Numbered from the stretch's first letter, positions 8,421 through 16,642 are shown. The stretch: 37,443 nt of DNA from an uncultured Candidatus Saccharibacteria bacterium (GCA_937935245.1 CALGXX010000006.1:1-37443); one strand, 5' to 3'. Notes: generated by a model not told the origin, from the letters alone. Translations and numbers: made by a program.

Positions 8421-8945
8421 CTATTCGACCACCTCAACCACTTTGCCATGCATGCCGTTATAGCAAGCAGCAGCACGCGGCTTAGTAATAACCGGCAGTT
8501 GGCGCGGAATGGCGCTCATATCGACATCGCCAAGCGTACCAGCCTCGACACACCCAATCGTAATGTGTGGACGAAATCCATCGATATCCAGCCCCGGATG
8601 AATATCATCCAGCATTTCAAGCAACTTCCGACGCACTTCAACCATCCAGGAGGTTTTCTGTACACGCAATTCAACCCAAACACAGTTGCCAGCTTCATCC
8701 GGCAAGAAGTTAACACCGTCAAGCACCAGTTTATCTAGGGACGGCAACGCAGCGGCAGCTAACTTGAGACGCGGTATATCCTGCTCAGTTACATTGATCA
8801 GCGTTGCGTGCGGAATAAACTCACCGAAATCAAGATTCATTTTTTCCGACAATTCTCGAAGGTAAGCGGTCTGCTCGTTATCAAAAATAAGATTAACTGA
8901 CGCCATGTGGTGTTCGGCTGAATATCTGGACTCTACTGCTCGCAT
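8421..8945 (-). CDS. 2H phosphoesterase superfamily protein (2'-5' RNA ligase/cyclic phosphodiesterase-like)
   Basis: Two catalytic HxT motifs are visible: HAT at residues 46-48 and HIT at 127-129 (RPHITIG). This is the signature of 2H enzymes that act on 2',3'-cyclic phosphates or 2'-5' linkages. The 174-residue length fits. The start at 8945 is supported by GGAGGA in the end of recA and by a TAATG overlap with the recA stop, so it is translated with recA. The base composition looks more GC-rich than its neighbours, as does the HIT gene at 15368. Substrate is unknown; a link to recombination is only positional. Confidence 0.83.
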   Translation of the reverse strand: MRAVESRYSAEHHMASVNLIFDNEQTAYLRELSEKMNLDFGEFIPHATLINVTEQDIPRLKLAAAALPSLDKLVLDGVNFLPDEAGNCVWVELRVQKTSWMVEVRRKLLEMLDDIHPGLDIDGFRPHITIGCVEAGTLGDVDMSAIPRQLPVITKPRAAACYNGMHGKVVEVVE

Positions 8946-10000
8946 TACTTTTCCTCCTCCTTCACTTTATCACGCACTTTCTGATCAATTTCCGCCAGAA
9001 CCTCAGGATTTTCCTTCAAATAAGTCTTCGTTTTATCGCGCCCCTGACCAATCGTTTCGCCGTTATATTTATAAAACGCACCCGACTTTTCAACTATACC
9101 GTGCGTTGCCGCCAAGTCCAGAATGTCGCCAGTTTTACTAATTCCCTCGTTGTACATAATGTCAAATTCAGCCACGCGGAACGGCGGTGCGATCTTATTT
9201 TTCACGACCTTAATTTTCGTGCGGTTACCGATAATATCATCACCAACTTTGATTTGACCAATTCGACGAATGTCAATTCGCTGCGACGCATAAAACTTCA
9301 ACGCATTGCCACCAGTTGTCGTTTCAGGATTGCCAAACATCACGCCAATTTTCATACGAATCTGATTGATAAAGATCACCGTGGCTTTTGACTTATTGAT
9401 AATTCCCGTCAATTTACGTAGAGCCTGACTCATTAATCGAGCCTGAAGACCCATATGAGAATCGCCCATATCGCCATCAATTTCAGCCTGTGGCGTCAAG
9501 GCAGCCACCGAGTCGACTATCACCAAATCCACCGCATTCGAACGAACTAGCGTCTCTGTAATCTCCAATGCTTGCTCGCCGTTATCTGGCTGAGAAACCA
9601 ACAAATTTTCCGTGTCCACGCCCAGACGCTTAGCGTATGCTGGATCAAGCGCGTGCTCGGCATCAATAAACGCCGCTGTTCCACCCTGCTTCTGAATTTC
9701 TGCAATAGCGTGAAGCGTCAATGTTGTCTTACCCGAGCTTTCTGGACCATAGATTTCTATGATACGACCTTTTGGATATCCGCCACCAAGCGCCAAATCC
9801 AAACTCAAAGCGCCAGAAGGAATTACTTCAACATCGACTTTATGAGCCTCGCCCAACTTCATAATTGATCCGTCACCGAACTGCTTAGTGATTTGATCCA
9901 TTGCTAGACCAAGCGCCTTAAGCTTACCTTCATCAACTTTTTTATCCGATGCCTGACTTGACTTTTCTGGATTTACTGTTTTACTGTCTGATTTTGCCAT
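8945..10000 (-). CDS. recA: Recombinase RecA
   Basis: RecA forms filaments on single-stranded DNA for homologous recombination and the SOS response. Walker A GPESSGKT is at residues 85-92. Walker B LVIVDSVAAL and loop regions MGLQARLMSQALRKLTG and NQIRMKIGVMFGNPETTTGGNALKFYAS are intact. The 351-residue length is normal. The start follows GGAGGG at good distance, with a minus-strand TATAAT about 35 nt upstream. The gene diverges from a pilin-like gene and is followed by the overlapping 2H phosphoesterase gene. No LexA-type box was recognised upstream. Confidence 0.98.
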   Translation of the reverse strand: MAKSDSKTVNPEKSSQASDKKVDEGKLKALGLAMDQITKQFGDGSIMKLGEAHKVDVEVIPSGALSLDLALGGGYPKGRIIEIYGPESSGKTTLTLHAIAEIQKQGGTAAFIDAEHALDPAYAKRLGVDTENLLVSQPDNGEQALEITETLVRSNAVDLVIVDSVAALTPQAEIDGDMGDSHMGLQARLMSQALRKLTGIINKSKATVIFINQIRMKIGVMFGNPETTTGGNALKFYASQRIDIRRIGQIKVGDDIIGNRTKIKVVKNKIAPPFRVAEFDIMYNEGISKTGDILDLAATHGIVEKSGAFYKYNGETIGQGRDKTKTYLKENPEVLAEIDQKVRDKVKEEEK

Positions 10001-10023
10001 AGCATTCCCTCCTTAGTTACTTC

Positions 10024-10036
10024 CTTTATTATACCG
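10024..10036 (-). promoter_or_regulatory. Putative -10 region of recA
   Basis: Minus-strand GGTATAATAAAGG about 30 nt before the recA ATG, followed by the AAGGAGGGA ribosome binding site near 10007-10016. It lies back to back with the pilin promoter at 10052-10060. Confidence 0.5.
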
Positions 10037-10051
10037 ATTTGTCGCAAGATT

Positions 10052-10060
10052 TGCTATAAT
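10052..10060 (+). promoter_or_regulatory. Extended -10 promoter of the pilin-like gene
   Basis: TGCTATAAT (extended -10) ends 7 nt before the ATG at 10068. No ribosome binding site lies between them, so the transcript is probably leaderless. Confidence 0.55.
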
Positions 10061-10067
10061 TACATTC

Positions 10068-10460
10068 ATGAATAAGCGAAACGGTTTCACTATTATTGAA
10101 CTTTTGGTTGTAGCGACTTTCTTGATTATCATCGCAATCTTAGGTTTCTCACAATATACAAAATTGACCAACGAATCAAACAACGCCAAAAAACGCACCG
10201 CGATTAACGCCATGCATTATAGCCTGGAAGAAGGTTTTTACGTTAAAAATGGCTATTACCCAGAGAAGTTAGAAGAAGGTACGCTTCCGACTATGGATCC
10301 CGCGTTGTTAAAAGATCCGCAAGATAAGAAAATTGGCGAAAAAGACAGCAGTTATCGTTATGAATCTTCAAATTGCAATGACGGAAAGTGTAAGTCATAT
10401 AAACTCGTTGCGACGCTTGTCGATGAAGATGACTACGTAAAAGAAAGTCGCCATAAATAA
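10068..10460 (+). CDS. Type IV pilin-like prepilin
   Basis: A short basic leader (MNKRNG) ends in the prepilin peptidase site G/FTIIELLVV, with the Glu at position +5 of the mature protein and a hydrophobic assembly helix to about residue 28. The remaining ~100 residues form a small pseudopilin-like domain. It has two Cys (NCNDGKC) that could form a disulfide. The 130-residue length suits a minor or short major pilin. It is separated from the pil operon at 1558-7116 by the recA cluster but probably feeds the same machine. Confidence 0.9.
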   Translation: MNKRNGFTIIELLVVATFLIIIAILGFSQYTKLTNESNNAKKRTAINAMHYSLEEGFYVKNGYYPEKLEEGTLPTMDPALLKDPQDKKIGEKDSSYRYESSNCNDGKCKSYKLVATLVDEDDYVKESRHK

Positions 10461-10464
10461 TTAG

Positions 10465-11301
10465 CTAATCATCACAAACAGGACGGCCATTCTTGAAGTC
10501 TTCAATAGCATTGTTGATTATCGCAATTTGCTTGCGTGGATTTGCTACAAAATGGAATATATATGTCGTTTCTTCACCTTCGGTACTAAGGCGAATCGTG
10601 CCGTAATTGAAAAGAGTCTGAATAATACCTGATTGACGGAAGCTTGCATCCTCAATACTACCCAAGCTCACCGTTTGCTCGTGCCGATAAAATAAGCTAC
10701 CCTGGATTTCCTGAATCACACTTTCGTTGGTCATGTAAAAATGATTCTGCAAATATATCCACAAGGACACCGCACCACCAAGCGCAACCAGCCCGATAAG
10801 CAACATCGCCACGCCAAATACATCGGTCAGCGAAGGCATCGGCGAGATAATTGCGTCACGAGCAATTGACGGATAAAACATAACAAACACCATGATCATC
10901 ACCACCAAGAAAACCGAAATTCCCGTCGGGATTAGCATGCCAATTGGATGGCGTTTAATATCCAAAATAATATATTCGCCTTCGCTCAAATTGAGGTTTG
11001 GATATTGCTGAACTGATTTTTCATGTTTTTGCTTCAGGTCGTCACTAATAGTAAACGGCTTCGGGTCAATATCTCGCGCAACATGTACGACTTGCGGTTC
11101 ATTAGCATATTGACTACGCAATCGCGGATCAAAATTCTCCCCATCAATAATTTCTGGTCTTGCCGTCACGTAAGAATTCGTCTGCGCCACAACCGGAGCT
11201 GGACGACCAGTCTGCGGCGGATGATGGTATAGTGGTCGACCATCAGCATCATACGCAACAGGCTGCGTTAAATCTTCTGACGAGGATGTTTGTGGATTCA
11301 T
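10465..11301 (-). CDS. PH-domain (bPH2/YdbS-like) membrane protein
   Basis: The 278-residue protein has a Pro/Gln-rich disordered N-terminus (about 1-90). Two membrane helices follow (about 130-152 and 160-185, GMLIPTGISVFLVVMIMVFV and VFGVAMLLIGLVALGGAVSLW). A C-terminal bacterial PH-like domain comes after FYMTNESVIQEIQGSLFYRHEQTVSLGSIEDASF. The function of this family is unknown; it likely sits at the cytoplasmic membrane face. The start at 11301 has a TATAAT six bases upstream. Its stop is four bases from the end of the converging pilin gene. Confidence 0.82.
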   Translation of the reverse strand: MNPQTSSSEDLTQPVAYDADGRPLYHHPPQTGRPAPVVAQTNSYVTARPEIIDGENFDPRLRSQYANEPQVVHVARDIDPKPFTISDDLKQKHEKSVQQYPNLNLSEGEYIILDIKRHPIGMLIPTGISVFLVVMIMVFVMFYPSIARDAIISPMPSLTDVFGVAMLLIGLVALGGAVSLWIYLQNHFYMTNESVIQEIQGSLFYRHEQTVSLGSIEDASFRQSGIIQTLFNYGTIRLSTEGEETTYIFHFVANPRKQIAIINNAIEDFKNGRPVCDD

Positions 11302-11313
11302 GCCTATATTATA
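11302..11313 (-). promoter_or_regulatory. Leaderless-type promoter of the PH-domain gene
   Basis: Minus-strand TATAAT (11308-11313), 6-nt gap, then ATG at 11301. Confidence 0.6.
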
Positions 11314-11325
11314 ACACGACAGAAC

Positions 11326-13785
11326 TTAAGATAGTCTTGTTTTTTGGTGATAAACTTTTATAGCTATTGTCGCCACACTGATTACAGCCACTCCAACAGC
11401 TGCAGCAATACCAAACCACGACAATCCACCACTGTTGTCTTCATTATTGTCCTCGGATTTTTTCTGAGTTTCCCCCGGCTCCGCCTCATTCACTCTACCA
11501 CCTTCCTGAAGTTTTACGTCTTTACCACCAGAATCTATGGTAGCTATTTTCTTGTTATTGCCACCGTTTACTTTATTATTCGAAGACATGTCAACAGGTT
11601 TACGATTTGTATTTTCTTTTTTACTATCATCTTTCTTTGCTTGATTCTTTTCATATTCTAACATCTGATAATATCCATATTCCTCCAAATATCCCGGGTC
11701 AGAATCACAAGCATCACCAATTCCATCCTTGTCATAATCAGCTTGATCTGGATTCGCCACATCTGGACAATTATCAAATTCCCGTTCGTGTTCATCGCCG
11801 TCATCACTAACCGTCAAAGTCGTCGTCGCTACGTTCGTTAGTCCAGAACTATCAGTCACTCTAAGTGTCAATAGCCCAGAAAACTCCTTAGCAAACGTAT
11901 AATTGACAAAAGGCTTATCCGTCGTCACGTCATACACACCATCTTGATCGACGTCCCATTCATATTTCACGATTTTACCATTTGCCGAATAAGAACCAGC
12001 GCCATCCAATTCTAATGTGTCACCAATTTTCGCCACATATTGACGATTTATCCAGACATTCGGTTTGTTTGTCACATTTTCAACCGACGCATTAACTTGA
12101 TCAACGATCTTATTACTGTCATCGGCTTGTAAATATGCGCCGCCCGTTCTTTCAGCCAAAGACATCACAGGTGCCATCGCATCATGCCCAGAAGTATCAA
12201 TAATATATATTTGAGCCGGATCAACAGCATAAGCAGCATCAACGATAGATTGTTCGGTTAGCTCAGTAACTGGTTCTGGATCCTTGGCTGGAGCGTCACC
12301 AATCACAATCATAATCTTCTTTACTCCCGCTCGCCACTGTAGATTCAGCCCTGTCTTGATACCAGAATAAACAGATTCTCTCCAGTCACCACCATTACCG
12401 AGTTGAATAAAATTGACAGCCTTGTTAAACACCTCGACGCTACTCGTAAAATCTGTCTCAATTTTGGATGGATAGTCATCCGAGCTTCCGCCACAACACG
12501 GATGATCTTGATAAGTAACTAGTGCAAATCTAGCACTCTTGGTTTTCGAACTGATCGACTCAACTATATTTCGAATGTTATTTCTAACAGCATTAATTGA
12601 ACTACCCATCGAACCGGTCGTGTCAATAACAAATACTACATCAATATCGCCATTTGTTTTCGTTATTGGTTTCACTAAATTGGACAGTGGTACTTTTTCG
12701 CGAAGCGCTGACATGTAATTGCTATGCCCAAAGAAGTTCGGGTGATACCACGAGCTCATATTGAATGCATTTGGCTCAAGGAATTCATGAATCCAACGAT
12801 CATGATTCTTCTTAAATATTGAGGCGTCTGGCTCATGTCCAGAAAACCGCTTCGGCAAACTATCAATAAAAATCACTTTCTCTTTACCGAGGCTTTTATT
12901 ATATTCCTCAACCACCTTTTTCTGACGTAAATTACCTTCCAGCCCCAACTTGCGCACTTCGCTAGCAACCGAAAAATCGGATAGTTTCTCGCCATTATCA
13001 AGCGCTAGTAGCGGATATCCTAAAAGAACTATTTTCGCATCTGGACGTAAACGAGAATTAAGCGATGATAAAACGGTTCTCGTTCTATCTTCTAATTTAT
13101 CCAGCAGATTCCTGGCGTCGTTAATTTTTGTTTTACAATCTGAAGTAGATCTTATTACAGCAGCAAAACAAGATTTAACAATGCCGTCAAAATCCAAATC
13201 ATTTCCACCAATTGTCATCATTACCATATCCGTACTACGATCCACACTATCCAGTTGTCGTCGAATCGTATAATTACATCTTATATTGACTCTTTTCTGA
13301 TTTTTTCCGCGCTTAGAGCCAATCGTGCTACCTATGATCCTATAAGCAACTTTTAAGTCATTATTCGGTTTAATATTGCAAATATCCTTGTCTTCCGCGT
13401 ATTTAATAATCTGTTCATTCGTTGCTAGCTTGCTCGGATCATCACTAATCGTTTTTACAACGCTGCCCGCACTCCTGTCTTCCAAGAAGTCATTAATTTT
13501 AGCTCCAGAACAGGCGCGATTTATGAGTGTTATCGACAGACCATTGCTACTTAACCATTTTTTATACATTTCCGCCCAGTTATTGCTGTTACGATGACAG
13601 ATATTAGGACCATATTCATACCCATCGGCGCCATTGCCAGCCGAATAAGAATCGCCTAGTAATGTAATCGTAAGTTTCTTTCCTGTGTAATTATAAGGGA
13701 TAACTTCGCCTTGGGCCGACTGTTGTATAAAAAGGCCAAAAATAATAGCTACAAAGAAAGATAATATAATAACTCTAATTTTCAT
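11326..13785 (-). CDS. Large surface protein: SGNH hydrolase + VWA + PKD + thrombospondin type 3 repeat
   Basis: The 819-residue protein starts with a signal peptide (about residues 1-26). An SGNH/GDSL-like hydrolase domain follows: GDSYSAGNG with Ser46, GGNDLDF, and a late SWYHPNFFGH block that supplies the catalytic His. A VWA domain (about 378-560) has the MIDAS motif DTTGSMGSS. A PKD/Ig-like domain (about 580-670, WDVDQDGVYDV) and a calcium-binding thrombospondin type 3 unit (DNCPDVANPDQADYDKDG) come next. After a Lys/Asn/Glu-rich linker there is a C-terminal membrane helix (about 790-811) and a short basic tail. It is probably displayed on the cell surface for adhesion plus ester or glycan hydrolysis. 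Its ATG lies one base after the stop of the preceding gene. Confidence 0.87.
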   Translation of the reverse strand: MKIRVIILSFFVAIIFGLFIQQSAQGEVIPYNYTGKKLTITLLGDSYSAGNGADGYEYGPNICHRNSNNWAEMYKKWLSSNGLSITLINRACSGAKINDFLEDRSAGSVVKTISDDPSKLATNEQIIKYAEDKDICNIKPNNDLKVAYRIIGSTIGSKRGKNQKRVNIRCNYTIRRQLDSVDRSTDMVMMTIGGNDLDFDGIVKSCFAAVIRSTSDCKTKINDARNLLDKLEDRTRTVLSSLNSRLRPDAKIVLLGYPLLALDNGEKLSDFSVASEVRKLGLEGNLRQKKVVEEYNKSLGKEKVIFIDSLPKRFSGHEPDASIFKKNHDRWIHEFLEPNAFNMSSWYHPNFFGHSNYMSALREKVPLSNLVKPITKTNGDIDVVFVIDTTGSMGSSINAVRNNIRNIVESISSKTKSARFALVTYQDHPCCGGSSDDYPSKIETDFTSSVEVFNKAVNFIQLGNGGDWRESVYSGIKTGLNLQWRAGVKKIMIVIGDAPAKDPEPVTELTEQSIVDAAYAVDPAQIYIIDTSGHDAMAPVMSLAERTGGAYLQADDSNKIVDQVNASVENVTNKPNVWINRQYVAKIGDTLELDGAGSYSANGKIVKYEWDVDQDGVYDVTTDKPFVNYTFAKEFSGLLTLRVTDSSGLTNVATTTLTVSDDGDEHEREFDNCPDVANPDQADYDKDGIGDACDSDPGYLEEYGYYQMLEYEKNQAKKDDSKKENTNRKPVDMSSNNKVNGGNNKKIATIDSGGKDVKLQEGGRVNEAEPGETQKKSEDNNEDNSGGLSWFGIAAAVGVAVISVATIAIKVYHQKTRLS

Positions 13786-13786
13786 A

Positions 13787-14275
13787 TTAGTTACCCAAGC
13801 CCTCTACTGATATATATACTACTTTTTTGTCACCTATTCCCACGCTGACCTGATATTTCCTACCTCCTATATCCTTATATCCTATAAAATATTCCGCCCC
13901 AGACCCCTCTCTGTCTAGCTTCCAGCCAGAATCTTCAGCGTATCGTTGCAGTCTACTTAACAAATCACTCGCCGACTCATTCTGAGGCATCTCATAATAT
14001 CTATCAACTGATGGGTATGTGCTCTTTTTTAAAAATCCGCGCTCTGTAGGTATGCGATGTCTTTCACGTGACGATTTCAGCTTTAAGCCCAAAACGCCCT
14101 TTTCAGCCATTGGATCTCGTGCCATATTCCACACTTCCACATACGCCGGCAGCCAAGTTAAAAAATTGACCAGCCACAAACCAGCCAAAATTCCTATCAA
14201 AATTATAAATCGTCGTAGCCAGCGCCTAGCTTTAGAGTTCTTAACTGGTGATGTCGTTGCTTGTTTTTTGCCCAT
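13787..14275 (-). CDS. Hypothetical single-pass membrane protein upstream of the SGNH-VWA protein
   Basis: I do not recognise a family. The 162-residue protein has a basic N-terminus, one membrane helix at about residues 23-45 (FIILIGILAGLWLVNFLTWL), and an extracytoplasmic domain that is charged and Tyr-rich (YFIGYKDIGGRKYQVSVGIG). AGGAG precedes the ATG at 14275. It is translationally linked to the surface protein downstream, with one base between stop and start. A shared role in display or folding of that protein is plausible but inferred. Confidence 0.75.
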   Translation of the reverse strand: MGKKQATTSPVKNSKARRWLRRFIILIGILAGLWLVNFLTWLPAYVEVWNMARDPMAEKGVLGLKLKSSRERHRIPTERGFLKKSTYPSVDRYYEMPQNESASDLLSRLQRYAEDSGWKLDREGSGAEYFIGYKDIGGRKYQVSVGIGDKKVVYISVEGLGN

Positions 14276-14337
14276 AGCGGCTCCTAGTTAAGTTTACTTA
14301 GTTTTATTAAAACACAAAAAGCCAAAGAATACGATAA

Positions 14338-15336
14338 TTATTTTCCCAAATGTCGCTTTGCTTTAATCGTCACTCGACGACCACGCGGCGTACGCTCAAT
14401 AAAACCAATTTGTAGCAAATATGGTTCATAAAAATCCTCAATTGTCGTCGCTTCGTCGCCGGTCAGCGCCGCAATTGTTGTTAAGCCAACGGGATTATCA
14501 CCATAATTTTCCAGAATCGACTGTAATAAATTACGATCAGCCGGATCCAAGCCCAACTCGTCCACTTCCAGCATTTCCAAAGCGTTAGTTGTAGTTTTTA
14601 CATCAATTATTCCATCACCATTAACATCAGCGTAGTCACGAACTCGCTTAAGAAGCCTATTGGCAATACGCGGCGTCAAGCGCGCTCGCGTCGACAATAA
14701 ATCCGCCGCTTCACTTCGAATTGACGACTCCAAAATCTTCGCACTACGCGTCACAATTTTCGCAATATCCTCTGGCGTGTAAAATTCCAAGCGGTAAATA
14801 TGCCCGAATCTATCACGCAAAGGCGCCGCCAAACTTCCGGTTCGCGTCGTCGCGCCAATCACCGTAAATCGCGGTAAATCTAATCGAATTGATCGCGCTG
14901 CCGGACCTTTTCCAATCACAATATCCAGCTTAAAATCTTCCATTGCGGAGTACAAAATTTCCTCCACTGATCGCCCCAACCGATGAATCTCATCGATAAA
15001 CAGAATATCGCCGTCCGACAAATTAGTCAGAATCGATGCCAAATCGCCCGCTTTTTCAATAGCCGGACCACTGGTAATTCGCAGATTCGTACCCATCTCA
15101 TTAGCAATCACCGTCGCCATAGTTGTTTTACCAAGCCCCGGCGGACCATATAATAATACGTGATCCAACGGTTCGCCGCGCTTTTTAGCCGCATCAATCG
15201 CCAATCGCAAATTACGCTTCAATCTTTCCTGACCAACATACTCAGCAAAACTTTGCGGACGCAGACTCACCTCAATTCGCTGCTCTTCAGAATCATCATC
15301 ATGCGAACTCGTATCAACTATTCTCTCAATTGCCAT
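14338..15336 (-). CDS. ruvB: Holliday junction branch migration helicase RuvB
   Basis: RuvB is the AAA+ motor of the RuvAB branch migration complex. Walker A GPPGLGKT is at residues 64-71. Walker B is DILFIDEIHR, sensor 1 VIGATTRTGSL, and the winged-helix C-terminus holds EDFYEPYLLQIGFIERTPRGR. The 332-residue length is typical. The ATG at 15336 has TATAAT six bases upstream and no ribosome binding site. A 35-bp copy of this promoter and start region lies at 15993-16027 beyond the HIT gene, with its start codon changed. Confidence 0.98.
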   Translation of the reverse strand: MAIERIVDTSSHDDDSEEQRIEVSLRPQSFAEYVGQERLKRNLRLAIDAAKKRGEPLDHVLLYGPPGLGKTTMATVIANEMGTNLRITSGPAIEKAGDLASILTNLSDGDILFIDEIHRLGRSVEEILYSAMEDFKLDIVIGKGPAARSIRLDLPRFTVIGATTRTGSLAAPLRDRFGHIYRLEFYTPEDIAKIVTRSAKILESSIRSEAADLLSTRARLTPRIANRLLKRVRDYADVNGDGIIDVKTTTNALEMLEVDELGLDPADRNLLQSILENYGDNPVGLTTIAALTGDEATTIEDFYEPYLLQIGFIERTPRGRRVTIKAKRHLGK

Positions 15337-15352
15337 ACATTCATTATATCAT
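15318..15352. repeat. 35-bp direct repeat, copy A (ruvB start and promoter)
   Basis: Matches 15993-16027 at 31 of 35 positions by direct count, same orientation. It begins with sixteen identical bases and includes the ruvB start codon and -10 box. Confidence 0.85.
15337..15348 (-). promoter_or_regulatory. Leaderless-type promoter of ruvB
   Basis: Minus-strand TATAAT (15343-15348), 6-nt gap, then ATG at 15336. Confidence 0.6.
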
Positions 15353-15367
15353 CCAAACCGGAGCGAG

Positions 15368-15853
15368 CTAAGCTCTTGTAAGCCGACTACGCAGTACCTG
15401 CATAATTTCGCGAAAGGTCTCATCACTCACCATATGCACCGCGTCCCCTAAGTGCCGCGACCATTTTGGATCAGGAAACTCCTCGCCAGCAAAGGTGGTG
15501 CCAGCGAGATACCGCGGATGTAAATGCCAGTGCACATGTGTCGACTGACCAGCTTTCTCTGCGTTATTCATCAAGCACTCCCAGTTACACACGTCGACAC
15601 CAAACGCTTCTTTAACTGCCTGCTCGAGTTGACGAATCACCTGATGCAGCTCCATCCAATCTACCTCGTCCAGCTCCGACAACGTCTCCTTGTGCTGGCG
15701 CAGGGTGATAAATGACTTACCTAAATAGCGTTGATTTCTGTCAAGCACCGCCACCCAACGTTCGGTTTGTAGTATGACATTGTCGTCAGCCGCTGTTTGG
15801 CCAACGAGCAGCGGACAGATTTCACAGTCCTTCATTGTCACGTCTGTATTCAT
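15368..15853 (-). CDS. HIT-family nucleotide hydrolase/transferase
   Basis: The histidine triad is visible as THVHWHLHPR, the H-x-H-x-H-x-x motif that binds and hydrolyses nucleoside phosphoramidates, dinucleoside polyphosphates or adenylates. A CEIC pair near residue 10 resembles the first zinc ligands of some HIT proteins. The 161-residue length is normal. A strong AGGAGGT precedes the ATG at 15853, in contrast to the leaderless neighbours. The gene is visibly more GC-rich than ruvB and lies inside a segment bounded by 35-bp direct repeats, suggesting insertion. Substrate unknown. Confidence 0.88.
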   Translation of the reverse strand: MNTDVTMKDCEICPLLVGQTAADDNVILQTERWVAVLDRNQRYLGKSFITLRQHKETLSELDEVDWMELHQVIRQLEQAVKEAFGVDVCNWECLMNNAEKAGQSTHVHWHLHPRYLAGTTFAGEEFPDPKWSRHLGDAVHMVSDETFREIMQVLRSRLTRA

Positions 15854-15909
15854 GATACCTCCTGGTATAAGTTATATCAGAACAGTTTTACCAATGTAAC
15901 GAAGAGATA

Positions 15910-15959
15910 ACAGCTTCTCGCTGTGAGCCATGGGCCAATCCTGAAATATTTCTTGGCTC
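15910..15959 (-). promoter_or_regulatory. Structured leader upstream of the HIT gene (candidate)
   Basis: Two hairpins are visible: arms 15954-15959/15925-15930 (GAGCCA with TGGCTC) and a tight stem-loop 15910-15924 (ACAGC/GCTGT). A second arm at 15932-15938 can also pair with 15953-15959, giving mutually exclusive folds. It lies between the duplicated promoter and the ribosome binding site. Function is inferred only. Confidence 0.35.
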
Positions 15960-15992
15960 GGTTCATCCAGTTCTGGGTCAGTGATGAATCGC

Positions 15993-16027
15993 CTATTCTC
16001 TCAATTGCTATACACTAATTATAGCAT
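15993..16027. repeat. 35-bp direct repeat, copy B (upstream of HIT gene)
   Basis: Imperfect copy of 15318-15352 with four mismatches. One turns the ruvB ATG into ATA; the TATAAT (16018-16023, minus strand) is kept, so it can serve as the HIT gene promoter. Confidence 0.85.
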
Positions 16028-16033
16028 TTATGG

Positions 16034-16039
16034 TATAAT
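16034..16039 (+). promoter_or_regulatory. Putative -10 box of the gene at 16072
   Basis: TATAAT on the plus strand with AGGAG (16061-16065) before the ATG. It is divergent from the HIT promoter copy, about 10 bp away. Confidence 0.5.
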
Positions 16040-16071
16040 ATTAGTATCTACAATTAAACTAGGAGTTTACA

Positions 16072-16617
16072 ATGCCGGAATTTGATGCCAAAAACCGAAA
16101 AAAAGACATAAGAGAAGTATATGACCAAGTCCCAGAAGGAATTAGGATAATGTCAGAGGCAGTGCCGTATATTTTGGCTGAGCTAGGATTAGCGCCTTCC
16201 GACGAATCTGAAGGATCTGAGTCGACCAGAATCGCAATTGATGTAGAAAATATCAGCAACACATTAACCGAGCGAGGATATGGCAATTTAGAGCAAACAA
16301 AAGAATACGACCCAAAATCAACAAAAATTGCAAAACACGTAATTAACTTGCTAGTAAGATACCCATTTTTATGGCGCGATAGAATCGCATCGAAAGAAGG
16401 CGCTTCCGACAAAGAGCAGGCCGAGACATTTGAACAAAATTCGTGCAATCACCAATTTGATGATCTGCCTGGATTATATGGAATTACTGACGAACAAGGT
16501 CAGCTATTGCGCCGTAGTGTTCAGAGCTTTCATGACTACGACAGACTAACAGCCGGCGACATAGAAAATCTCATTAGAGAAGCAAAGCAGACAGTTAAAG
16601 AAGAAAACGAGTCGTAA
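16072..16617 (+). CDS. Hypothetical protein
   Basis: No family was recognised. The 181-residue protein is soluble and acidic, with no signal peptide or membrane helix. It begins MPEFDAKNRKKDIRE, has a low-complexity acidic segment near residues 43-51 (PSDESEGSES), and ends in a charged helix rich in Glu and Lys. AGGAG precedes the start at standard distance and a TATAAT lies 33 bp upstream. It is the only plus-strand gene inside the ruv cluster, between the HIT cassette and ruvA. A link with ruv function is positional only. Confidence 0.7.
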   Translation: MPEFDAKNRKKDIREVYDQVPEGIRIMSEAVPYILAELGLAPSDESEGSESTRIAIDVENISNTLTERGYGNLEQTKEYDPKSTKIAKHVINLLVRYPFLWRDRIASKEGASDKEQAETFEQNSCNHQFDDLPGLYGITDEQGQLLRRSVQSFHDYDRLTAGDIENLIREAKQTVKEENES

Positions 16618-16642
16618 TAGATATCAATATCTTAATAAACCC

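Noticed and set aside
14276..14337. Terminator between ruvB and the downstream hypothetical gene
   Set aside because: Only weak AT-rich dyads are present (TTTTAATAAAA, AAGTAAACTT), with no GC stem plus T tract.
15884..15970. Short open frame (about 29 codons from an internal ATG) in the HIT leader
   Set aside because: No Shine-Dalgarno sequence, odd composition, and it overlaps the hairpins; too weak to call as a gene.
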